NCBI GenBank assembly: GCA_036250195.1 | Contig: JAVHZZ010000004.1 | Span: 142,489,729 to 142,553,728, forward strand | Source of the DNA: Mixophyes australis | Taxonomy: Eukaryota; Chordata; Amphibia; Anura; Limnodynastidae | Direction of reading: 5' to 3' | DNA: 64,000 nt | In this document: piece after piece, positions 25,101 through 36,400 of the stretch | Numbering within the stretch: the stretch's first letter is position 1 | Layout: each line of letters begins with the position of its first letter | Translations under genes and position numbers: made by a program | Notes under the pieces: model-generated | Database searches by the model: none | Told to the model about the DNA's origin: nothing | Seen by the model: the letters and a program-made list of their open reading frames with translations, nothing else

Positions 25101-26465
25101 GCTACGAAAGCTACGTGGGGGCGAAGGGCAGGATATATTAAGGAGGTTTGTCCAAAAGTGAACAATGTGTGCATATAGCTTTGGTATCCCATATCAAACA
25201 TATCTTCATGTTGCAGAACACATGCATTGCTGGATTGACCTATAAAACTAAAAGGAGGACCATATAGGCACTTTTTATGTACATTGCTATCTACTTATTT
25301 TCTCTCTGATGCTTCTTACCATATATGTTCTTGGCAATATATGGGGAATCATCAAGGTACTCTGTAAAGGTGCACTATAATTATATCTCTGATCCTTAGG
25401 GAATTAGGCAGACGTCAGTAGGTTGTGGGATGCGACAATCCAAAGAAGAAGAGGTTTGCAGTTGTCCTCTGTCTGATTTCCAATTGGATGGTCAGCTGAA
25501 CACTATCTTCCTCCATCATCTGAAATTCAATGTGGCACAGAGGTGGAAACACAGAGATTGTATCCCTCCTCCCCCAGCTCCACACCCTCCAAAAATTAAC
25601 AATTTTTCAAATACATGGTCAAATAAATACAATGGTTGTCAAGGCTCTTGGCAGAGAAGGAAGACAAACTGGAGAAGAAGAGAGAAGACATAGTGCTGAA
25701 ATGCAATAGTAGTAATAATATTGTAAATATTAAAGACAATACTTTTGATTGTTGGGATAATTATGCCCTTTATAGGTTTTCTCAACTCTAAATCTGAATT
25801 TTACTTAAATCCCTCCCTTTCCAATGAGAGTACCTCACTGTATTTATCGAGCCGTCATATAGCTGGGAACTTCCCATTCACCATTGCTGCTGTCTGGGTC
25901 TCTAGATAGCAGGAGAGATCTGACACAGCAGCTCTAATTAGAGACCATGAGGCTGACTCAGTCAACCGCAAGGTTCTGTACGACAGAGGTCTCTGTCTTA
26001 GCAAAGATTTCTGTACTGTAATTACTGGTATTTTGCATAGAAACACCTTTTGCAAGGTTCCTGCGGAAATCAAACACAAGGCTGCTTGGCACATTATGTA
26101 ATAATAGCAGTATATCTGGGGTCCCACACAAATCTTAATCCAACCCGAGACTATATGTGAGTGACAGCAATGTGCTAAATAAAGTGAATGGATGGGGGAC
26201 TCATGGGTGGAACCATCTCAAGAGTACTAATTTTGGGAAGGGGTGGAATTTAGTAAAATTGATATTTAAAAAGTAAATAGGTGTACCGATATAGTACTTC
26301 ATAGCAGTATATTATCTATAATACTGGAACACAACACCCTGCCAGCAAGGCCATATTATGCTGCCGTGAGAAGCAGGACAGATACTTGGAGATCTGGGAC
26401 AGAAATGTAATATTTATGACCTGGCATCCCAGTTCCCCCTCTAACTGTCCCGCATTGTACCAGGC
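22138..26465. other. Intergenic, no genes seen
   Basis: Contains a poly(A) run at 24034-24051 and several short ORFs without splice support. A segment at about 25840-26020 is low in repeats and could be conserved non-coding DNA, but nothing proves it. Confidence 0.4.
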
Positions 26466-28104
26466 TGGAGTGGATGTGTTACTACAGAAGTGATGGATGG
26501 GATATGTTACTACAGAGACAATGGAGTGGATATGTTACTACAGAGACAATGGATGGGATATGTTACTACAGAGACGATGGATAGGATATGTTACTACAGA
26601 GACGATGGATGGGATATGTTACTACAGAAGTGATGGATGGGATATGTTACTACAGAAGTGATGGATGTGATATGTTACTACAGAGACGATGGAGTGGATA
26701 TGTTACTACAGAAGTGATGGATGTGATATGTTACTACAGAGACGATGGAGTGGATATGTTACTACAGAAGTGATGGATGTGATATGTTACTACAGAGACG
26801 ATGGAGTGGATATGTTACTACAGAAGTGATGGATGTGATATGTTACTACAGAGACGATGGAGTGGATATGTTACTACAGAAGTGATGGATGTGATATGTT
26901 ACTACAGAGACGATAGAGTGGATATGTTACTACAGAAGTGATGGATGGCATATGTTACTACAGAGACGATGGAGAGGATGTGTTACTACAGAAGTGATGG
27001 ATGGGATATGTTACTACAGAGACGATGGAGTGGATATGTTACTACAGAAATGATGGATGGCATATGTTACTACAGAGACGATGGAGAGGATGTGTTACTA
27101 CAGAAGTGATGGATGGGATATGTTACTACAGAAGTGATGGGTGGGATATGTTACTACAGAGACGATGGAGTGGATATGTTACTACAGAAGTGATGGATGG
27201 GATATGTTACTACAGAGACGATGGAGTGGATATGTTACTACAGAAGTGATGGATGGGATATGTTACTACAGAGACGATGGAGTGGATGTGTTACTACAGA
27301 AGTGATGGATGGGATATGTTACTGCAGAGACGATGGAGTGGATGTTACTACAGAGACGATGGAGTGGATGTGTTACTACAAAAGTGATGGATGGGATATG
27401 TTACTACAGAGACAATGGAGTGGATGTGTTACTACAGAAGTGATGGATGGGATATATTACTACAGAGACGATGGAGTGGATGTGTTACTACAGAAGTGAT
27501 GTATGGGATATGTTACTACAGAGATGATGGAGTGGATGTATTACTACAGAGATGATGGAGTAGATGTGTTACTACAGAGATGATGAGTGAATGTGTTACT
27601 ACAGAGGTGATGGAGATGATGTGTTATTATAGAGGTGATGGAGAGGATGCGTTACTACAGTGGTGATGAAATAAATGTATTACTACAGAGCTGATGGAGA
27701 GGATGCGTTACTACATAGCTGATGAAATAAATGTATTACTACAGAGCTGATGGAGAGGATGTGTTACTACAGAGGTGATGAAATAAATGTATTACTACAG
27801 AGCTGATGGAGAGGATGTGTTACTACAGAGATGATGGAGAGGATGCGTTACTACAGAGCTGATGAAATAAATGTATTACTACAGAGCTGATGGAGAGGAT
27901 GCGTTACTACAGAGCTGATGAAATAAATGTATTACTACAGAGCTGATGGAGAGGATGCGTTACTACAGAGCTGATGAAATAAATGTATTACTACAGAGCT
28001 GATGGAGAGGATGCGTTACTACAGAGCTGATGAAATAAATGTATTACTACAGAGCTGATGGAGAGGATGTGTTATTAAAGAAGTAATGGAAGGGATGTGA
28101 TGCT
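26466..28104 (+). repeat. 28-bp minisatellite, about 58 copies, dimeric higher-order structure
   Basis: Units of TGTTACTACAGA plus a variable GATGGA part, period 28 bp. From about 26600 to 27540 two unit types alternate (CAGAAGTGATGGATGGG and CAGAGACGATGGAGTGG), giving a 56-bp dimer. From about 27640 to 28070 a different dimer takes over (GAGCTGATGAAATAAATG alternating with GAGCTGATGGAGAGGATG). ORFs here are repeat artefacts. Confidence 0.95.
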
Positions 28105-28380
28105 GCAGAGGGAGTGAAAGCCCAAAAGGGTCACAGAGGTGAGACACGGGTCACTCCTACTGACCACACCTACTACATAGCATGACCACCCCCTCTGTTA
28201 TCTCACCACTGTTTTACAGTGATTCACACACTTCAGTCCTCATGGAGATTTATTTAACAATGTTGAAAGGTATGTCATAATTGAGTTAAGGCATAACAGC
28301 CACAAGGATCCTCTTTTCCTCAAGTAAATTGAACATATTTTACATTCGGCCCTCGGACCACAAAATGTTGTGCACTCCTG
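28105..28380 (+). mobile_element. hAT-like remnant flanking the 28-bp array
   Basis: Diverged copy of the flank at 1881-2201. It shares AAAGGTATG-CATAA, TTAAGGCATAAC and CCTCTTTTC in the same order after the array, ending GTTGTGCACTCCTG against GTTGTCCACCCCTG in the first copy. Confidence 0.5.
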
Positions 28381-28395
28381 TAGTATAGTCTAACT

Positions 28396-28581
28396 CAAAA
28401 GTCATCAACCTGTTGTAAGGATACCGTAAGTAGGATAAGTGGGGTCCCCCAGAATCTTTTTTGAGATCCCTGATTGTTAATTATGCAATATATTCTTTTG
28501 GAATCTGTATATTTTGGAGTCCTAGAACAGTGGCACATCGACACTTTGGGTCCCATCTGAGGAATAGTTGAGAAACCACTG
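28396..28581. mobile_element. Probable small hAT-like element
   Basis: The right end GTTGAGAAACCACTG resembles the common hAT terminus (complement CAGTGGTTTCTCAAC). The left end CAAAAGTCATCAACC is a decayed match. Flanking 8-mers GTCTAACT and AATTAACT agree at only five positions. Confidence 0.4.
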
Positions 28582-30825
28582 AATTAACTACAACAATATT
28601 TAACTATTGAGCCACAGCTGCTATGTTCTGTGAAAGGTTGTGAATGTACTGTGCACTGTACAAAGTCATGCTGCAGATTTTTGGAATGCATGGAACCATG
28701 AAATACGTGGAGCTTTCCTTTGGGAGGCCACATCAATCTTAACACCCACATAAATGTGGTGGAATAATTTCTGTTTTACCCTGTCTACATGTGGCACATT
28801 CTCATATTACTCTGGTCTCCATCTATTCCTCCATAAGTATGACATCACACATGTAGGCCTACTTTTATTTACTTCACCTAGTGTTGCCATAGAATACTGC
28901 GCCTCTAAAGTTCCCTAAATCCCACTTGTCTAAATAGTGTATTTTACCCCACAATAAAAACAAAGACACAATGAATTACAAATTATGAAAAGCATTAAAA
29001 AAACATAGGAATATATTGAAATAACAACTTACTGCACCTGAAGTTCTGCCAACCAAGCCCTGCCTTGTGTGACCTTTCCACAAAACCTACATACATGGAT
29101 TCTTATTGCGGACCAAAGAGTGCCACGGTATATGACAGCTGCAGCCGTCTCACCAGCTGTAGGGGCAGATATACTTCTCAGTCACATTGCAGGACAGGAG
29201 CCTGGCAGTCACTATTTATCCTGCCTATAGTTACAGTGAGGAGGGAATAGACTGGTACACCAATATAAAGCCTGTCCTCTCACAGGAGCTTTTACAGGGA
29301 TCAAATCCATGAAACTTCACAGTTACTGGAACTTCATCCTGAAAGGCAGAGACTTGCCCTATTATGCTTTATAGTCCTTAGCCTCCACCATCAAGCTGAA
29401 AATTGTCATATTGATTATGTGAGCCTGGGAAATTCTGGTATCACACAAGGGCAGACTGACAAACGCAGACAAAGCTGCATTAATACAAAGCATCCTAGAT
29501 TTAACCCTTCTGCAATGTTATGTGACAGGTTCCCTGACAGAGACAGATTGTCCCACACTAGAATCAGCACAGCACTCCTTAGCTTTTGACAGTGTGCATA
29601 TTAAAAGACACTGTGCAGGGGATATACAGATCTGGTACTGGAAGGACAACAGCATTAATACACTAAACATACTGACTGCACCAGGACATAAATAAATAGT
29701 TTTACCACAAAGGAGGATGCAAAAGGTTCACTGCAGTGAAAGCGCTTCAGTACGACTGGAACAAGTGAGGTGAACTCTAGAGGAAGGGCCTGTGAGCAGG
29801 AGGTTATGAAATAACTGTGTGGAGTCTTAGGTTTCCTTTACATTCAGTATCTGTCTTTATTTCCTGGAACCTCATTCATTCCGAGGGCTACAAATGTCCC
29901 AGAAGCTGACCTGGGCATTTTGTAACCTGGGGCCACGTTCCCTTCCCCCTTGCACAACACTTTTTTACTCCTGGGAAATGAAAATAAACCAGGACACGCC
30001 AGACTGGTTTTGGGAGATGGGCTGGACCCCAGAGCAGGCCATACCGGGGACTTGCAGTGTATCATTTCCAGGTGATGCCAGAGGGAGATAACAAGCTGCC
30101 GGCTGTCTAGACAAGTAATAGGACCAAGCTCAATGTTAGAGGAGGCAGTCTGGGGTATCCAATGGTCTGAGGGGGGTATTTCTCACTCAAACCTGGGACA
30201 CATTCAAGTGCAGTGCTTTGCTTAGTTATATAATGGCCTGTGTGTAAAACGGTGGAATATGTATTGTGTTTGCTGTGTGTCTAATTTGATTTAAGATCAG
30301 TGTTTAAATGTCAATTTTCAGTATCAGAAAGGCCACATTTATCTATCTCTGCAGATAGCTAGTCTACACACATGGGACCCAGCATTTAACCCAACACATG
30401 AAGATATATTCCTTCCATGTGACCATTTAACCCATTAAACATTATTTTATATTTACTTGTAATTAATTGTACACTTTGCACATTATACCCGTATATTGTC
30501 TCTGAATGACTTATTATTTTTCCGTGTACAATAAACATATAGAAATAGTATAATAATAATAATAATAATAATAATAAGAAGAAGAATTATATCCTTATTA
30601 ACAGTGAATCTGGAATACTGATGCAATAAAGGGAATACCAGCATCTTAGGTTAAATGTATGTGACATCGCCGTATAGTGACATAGAGTATTGTATATCTC
30701 TAGATATAAAGGACTGATTTTAAAGTTTCTTAAATATTAATAATAAATAATAATATAATAGCAGCCAGACATTTAGAATTATAATTTTGTTACTAAAATG
30801 GCTTACTGATGACAGTATTACCCAT
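28582..30825. other. Intergenic, no genes seen
   Basis: No coding signal. An (AAT)n microsatellite occupies 30549-30577. The segment 29880-30110 is GC-richer and open on both strands but lacks recognisable protein similarity. Confidence 0.4.
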
Positions 30826-30966
30826 AGATTGTAAGCTTGTGAGCAGGGTACTCTTACCTCTCTGTCTGTATGTATTACCCAGTATTGTCTTATTAATGTT
30901 TGTTCCCAATTGTAAAGCGCTATGGAATTTGCTGGCACTATATAAATAAATGATGATGATGATGAT
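30826..30966 (+). mobile_element. SINE-like element, second 3' module type
   Basis: Starts at GATTGTAAGCTTGTGAGCAG and ends TTGCTGGCACTATATAAAT plus (GAT)n. Same family as the - strand copy at 12572-12710 and the copy at 47955-48070. Confidence 0.75.
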
Positions 30967-31011
30967 TCCCAATAAAATGACAAAATGATTTTTAACAGAC
31001 TATAGCTAGTT

Positions 31012-31012
<1 letters not shown>

Positions 31013-31053
<41 letters not shown>
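31013..31053. repeat. (CTAT)n microsatellite
   Basis: About ten perfect CTAT units. Confidence 0.95.
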
Positions 31054-32189
31054 ATTATACACATATACAAAGAGAATACACACAGCACTTCCAGTGTTAA
31101 TATTCACAGATTATTTTACTTTGCGTTTCGTCATTGTATGAAAGATCCATGTGTTCTGCAGAGCACTGATGTGATTACAGAGAGAGCAGATTGTGAATAT
31201 GATTTGCTTAATAGTCAGGTTTGTTCCTGTAACACAAGTTTATTGATAAGATAAGTAATTGGCCATAATAATATATTCTGGAACGTATTGTGGAAATATT
31301 TGTGCAATCATTTTGTCAGAGAAACCATTGCATAGATTACAGAACAGACTTCTGTAGGGTTTGTCTGCATTTTCCTTGGCTAATAAATACATTCCTATAG
31401 ATTTAGGCCAGGTTAGATGTGTATGGGAGCATTTCACATTCTCACTATTAGGTATATTTATCATTATCCGGCGATTTCAAAACATTTCTATTGCTGCTTA
31501 TCTCTAAGATAGAAAAATCTTCATTCAGGGTAGTTTACTATTAAAATTTGGTGGGGCAGCTGAGTACTCTCCAGCGATACTGGCTGGCAGCGAGCTTACT
31601 GTTTTGCCAGGTTGGAGGGTAATGCGCTTGCATGAACCAGCTTTCATCCATTAGCAAGTTCCAGTTCCACTTTCAATGATAAATATTTACATATATTTAA
31701 ATTATGGAAAAAAATGCTTTTATTAAGTAATAAAACATTTTTTCTTGTGTAGAGCCTCTGCTATTTCCGCCCTGAGATGGTGATAGCAGTAGGGGCACAG
31801 CGACAGTACTTTGTATCACTGTTGTCCTTATTAAATAGGCCTCACCATGCTTAGCAATACCCAGTGATAGCTAACATAGGCAACTAACACCGGCTCTTTG
31901 ATAGAGAGTAAACAGGAGTTGGCCCTATGTCTAGCACACAAATGTTATGTGTTTCCTATCATTTACAAATGACAGGAAATATCTTCTTGTGCTATGTCAC
32001 CTCTTATATATAGAACTACCTCACATTACATCACGTCATCTACTGTAATGTTATGTCATTCCAAGAAGTATTTCCTTCACAGACTGGTCCTTACATGAGT
32101 GAATATCTCTCACTGCTCTTTTAGTGCACAATAAACATATACAATTGTTTTCAAATCATTCCAGGATAATGCAGTGACACCAGGAAAAA

Positions 32190-32221
32190 TAAATATATAT
32201 ATACACATATCTCTCTCTCTA

Positions 32222-32279
<58 letters not shown>
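32190..32279. repeat. (CT)n/(TA)n microsatellite
   Basis: A short CT run followed by about 28 TA units, with a second TA-rich patch at 32376-32417. Lies beyond the likely ISL2 3' end. Confidence 0.95.
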
Positions 32280-32281
<2 letters not shown>

Positions 32282-32745
32282 ATATAGTGGTCAAAGTGGG
32301 AATTGCGGTTTGGAAAATGAGTCAGTAGGAAAAGTGGCGGCATGGTGCATGGCCCTCTTGGCCCACCATGTGTGTATATTTATATATGTACATATATATA
32401 TATATATATTTATATTTTATTTCTTTAATCCTATTTTTTTTAGCTTAATATACCGTAAGTTGGGGCAAGCTTGACATCATGTTAGGTTAATACAGAAGTT
32501 AAAGTTGCATGATCCTTTAGTATTTGACACTCTGTATTTGCTAATGTATAATAATAAAAAATAAAACAACTCACAGCGATCGCACAGAGTTATAGAAGAA
32601 AGTTGAACAATGCTCATGTTTCTACCATGATTGAGAGGCTTGTTTTTGACTGTTGTGTCTTTAAGATAAGAAGTAATCAATTTAACTTGTATTAATGTTT
32701 AGATAATTGTCCCAATTTCTACCTTGAATTACATTTCCTCTTCTT

Positions 32746-32819
32746 TTTATTAATTGCTTAAAATGAAGATGTTCTGGAGTTAATACGACACATCAGACCT
32801 TTAGATTATTTTTTTTATT
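32746..32819 (-). terminator. Candidate poly(A) signals of ISL2
   Basis: On the - strand, AATAAA occurs at 32819-32814 and 32751-32746, about 480 and 545 bp after the ISL2 stop. Either would give a 3' UTR of about 0.5 kb. Which is used cannot be told from the sequence. Confidence 0.45.
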
Positions 32820-33295
32820 AACATTTTATATTAATTGATGTAACTGCATTTTTGACAATAAATATTAATAACTTACTTTTGTTCGATAATAAAGTCCTCG
32901 ATCCACAAGATAAATTACCGTGTTCGCCAAATGTCTCAGCTTATATAAATATTTCTATATCCCATGACTTCAGGTAAGAAGACAGAGTCTCAGCCAGTAG
33001 AACACTGCAAAGCAGATGACCCTTACCCTAGTGGAGGATCAAACCATGGCCAGATCACAGTCATCCTCCTCTGAGATGAGTTGTGGGTGAGACCAGTTCC
33101 AAAAAGAACCATTAATTCCTGTTTTCTTCCCAAATCCCAGTAAAAAGTCAGGTATGTGCAGGGTTCCAGACTGATGCATAGCCCCAATGATGGGGATGAG
33201 GTTCCTGCTGTTTGAGTGCTTGGGGTTTGTTCTCAGTTTGGAGTGTAAGGGGGGTTCATGCGGGGTCCATGCTGCTCAGTCCCAATCTGAAAACC

Positions 33296-33412
33296 TCACG
33301 TCTCCACCGGACTAGGGATCATGCTGTTGGGGGTGTCAGGAAGTTGAGAGGACAAAGAGGTGACATCACTCCCAGAAGAATTACCCAGAGATCCTGATTC
33401 TGAGAAGGATAC
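33296..33412 (-). CDS. ISL2 exon 6 (C terminus)
   Basis: Acceptor TGCATTCCAG, then [20 protein letters not shown] to SPVET and TGA at 33298-33296. The ORF is too short to stand out on its own; it is fixed by family similarity and phase. Confidence 0.95.
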   Translation of the reverse strand, partial: VSFSESGSLGNSSGSDVTSLSSQLPDTPNSMIPSPVET

Positions 33413-36400
33413 CTGGAATGCAAATAAAACATCACAGTGAGCTGGAGAATGTAACACTTGAGGAAAGGACAATAATCAAATTATTGAGTAGACAAAAGAA
33501 CAAAACTAAATGGAGAGCAATAGAGTGGGCAAAGAATCAACATTAAATGAAGTGAGAGTAAACAAATGAATAGCTTCAGATGTAAAGAGCAGAGGATAGC
33601 AGTAAATGCATTGTAATAGAGAAAACAGAGAACAAAAGACTAAAAAGCAATAACATTAGAAGCACAAATTACAGAGCAATAAAACGATTATAAAAAAATA
33701 GCCTGAACCTAGGATGACTGTAGCAATACAGAACAAAGGTGTGAACAAACAATTAATTAAAGGAGTGAGTAGAAAGAATATACAGGGGAAGACAGTATGA
33801 AGGACTTGACCTTGATGAGAAAATTTGAAAGCTATCTAAACTGTAAATTAATAAATGGTATTTATGGAAGGAAATGTTATTTATGGCCAGTTAGACTGGC
33901 TTTGAAAGCGTGGGTAGAGCTGTGTACATAGCTTTGTGTGTGTGCTGGCTGAGCCTAATGGTCACACATACTCTTCATAGAAGCTTACATCATACACTGA
34001 CTAGGTCCTGCATACAGCGACTAGGTCCTGCATACACTGACTAGGTCCTGCATACAGCGACTAGGTCCTGCATACACTGACTAGGTCCTGCATACAGCGA
34101 CTAGGTTCTGCATACAGCGACTAGGTCCTGCATACAGCGACTAGGTCCTACATACACTGACTAGGTCCTGTATACAGCGTCTAGGTCCTGCATACACTGA
34201 CTAGGTCCTGCATACAGCGACTAGGTTCTGCAAACAGTGACTAGGTCCTACATACACTGACTAGGTTCTGCATACAGTGACTAGGTTCTGCATACAGTGA
34301 CTAGGTTCTGCATACACTGACTAGGTCCTGCATACAGCGACTAGGTCCTGCATACAGCGACTAGGTCCTGCATACAGAGACTAGGTTCTGCATACACTAA
34401 CTAGGTTCTGCATACACTGGCTAGGTACTGCATACAGCGACTAGGTCCTGCATACAGCGACTAGGTCCTGCATACTCTGACTAGGTCCTGCATACAGCGA
34501 CTAGGTTCTGCATACAGTGACTAGGTCATACATACACTGACTAGGTTCTGCATACACTGACTAGGTCCTGCATACAGAGACTAGGTCCTGCATACACTGA
34601 GTAGGTTCTGCCTACAGTGACTAGGTTCTGCATACAGCGACTAGGTCCTGCATACACTGACTAGGTTCTGCATACACTGACTAGGTCCTGCATACAGCGA
34701 CTAGGTCCTGCATACAGCGACTAGGTCCTGCATACAGAGACTAGGTTCTGCATACACTAACTAGGTTCTGCATACACTGACTAGGTACTGCATACAGCGA
34801 CTAGGTTCTGCATACAGTGACTAGGTCCTGCATACACGGACTAGGTCCTGCATACACTGACTAGGTCCTGCATACAGCGACTAGGTTCTGCATACAGTGA
34901 CTAGGTCATACATACACTGACTAGGTTCTGCATACAGCGACTAGGTCCTGCATACACTGACTAGGTTCTGCATACACTGACTAGGTTCTGCATACACTGA
35001 CTAGGTCCTGCATACAGCAACTAGGTCCTGCATACAGTGACTAGGTTCTGCATACACTGACTAGGTTCTGCATACACTGACTAGGTCCTGCATACAGCGA
35101 CTAGGTCCTGCATACAGCGACTAGGTCCTGCATACAGCGACTAGGTCCTGCATACAGCGACTAGGTCCTGCATACAGTGACTAGGTCCTGCATACACTGA
35201 CTAGGTTCTGCATACAGTGACTAGGTCCTGCATACAGCGACTAGGTCCTGCATACAGAGACTAGGTCCTGCATTACTGAGTAGGTTCTGCATACAATGAC
35301 TAGGTTCTGCATACAGCGACTAGGTTCTGCATACACTGACTAGGTTCTGCATACAGAGACTAGGTCCTGCATACAGAGACTAGGTCCTACATACACTGAC
35401 TAGGTTCTGCATACAGTGACTAGATCCTGCATACAGAGACTAGGTCCTACATACACTGACTAGGTTCTGCATACACTGACTAGGTTCTGTTGGACATTCA
35501 TGCACATTTCTATATATATTGTGATTAATATTTCAGACATTTGCCATCATATGTTACCCAGAAGCAGCACTGAACATTATGCTAACATTTTACAAGATGC
35601 TCCAGTTAAGTTTCTATAAATGTGTTTGATTAATATGAGATCCATCTTGTTATAAGATGAAGGCTGCTGGACAAACGTACTGTGAATCTTTTCATTGTGA
35701 GAAATATCATCTAATAAATAACTAATGGTGAAAAGATTGAATAGAAATTATACTGTGGGCAGCACCCTTGTATATGACCAGGGCATTTCCTGTGCGGCAT
35801 TTACATATTGCCCCATGTATACATGGGCTTCCTTTGGGTGGTCCTGTTTCCTTCTACAATCCAAAAATATACTTAGGCTAATTGGCTTCTGACAAAATTG
35901 TCTCTAGTGTCTATGTCAGCTTGTGTGCAGGTGGTAATAATAGATTGTCAGCCCCACTGGGATGGGGACTGATGTGAATGAAGAACCTTGTCTCGTTGTA
36001 CAGTGCTGCTTAATATTCTGGCGCTATAAAAATATAAAGGATCCTAACAGTGAAAATACTGAACAGACAAACTAAAGTAGGATTGTAGTATGGTATTAAG
36101 CATCATTTGCGAACCATAAAAAACTTCAGTACTTGTTTATGATTTGTCAGTGAACTTCATGTGGAAATGTCCAACATATCCCCCCCCCTCCTTATTTTTT
36201 TTAACTTTTCAGTTATCCTAAAACATTGCTCAGATTAGTTTCATTCACAGCCTAAATTTCCATGGGTTGGAGGAGATGTTGGGAGTTTAATTCATTTTTT
36301 ACACTTCTGTGTGTTTGAGGCTTTTTATGACATTATTTCCTGCAGAAGTGGAACTGGAAAGTGCAGAGTGCATCCAATTAGATGTACAGGACAAGATCCG

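Noticed and set aside
29844..30091. ORFs on both strands in a GC-richer patch
   Set aside because: Overlapping frames on opposite strands, without splice sites or recognisable domains.
33991..35489. CRISPR-like regular direct repeats
   Set aside because: The repeats are contiguous 20-bp units without unique spacers, in a vertebrate intron; it is a minisatellite.
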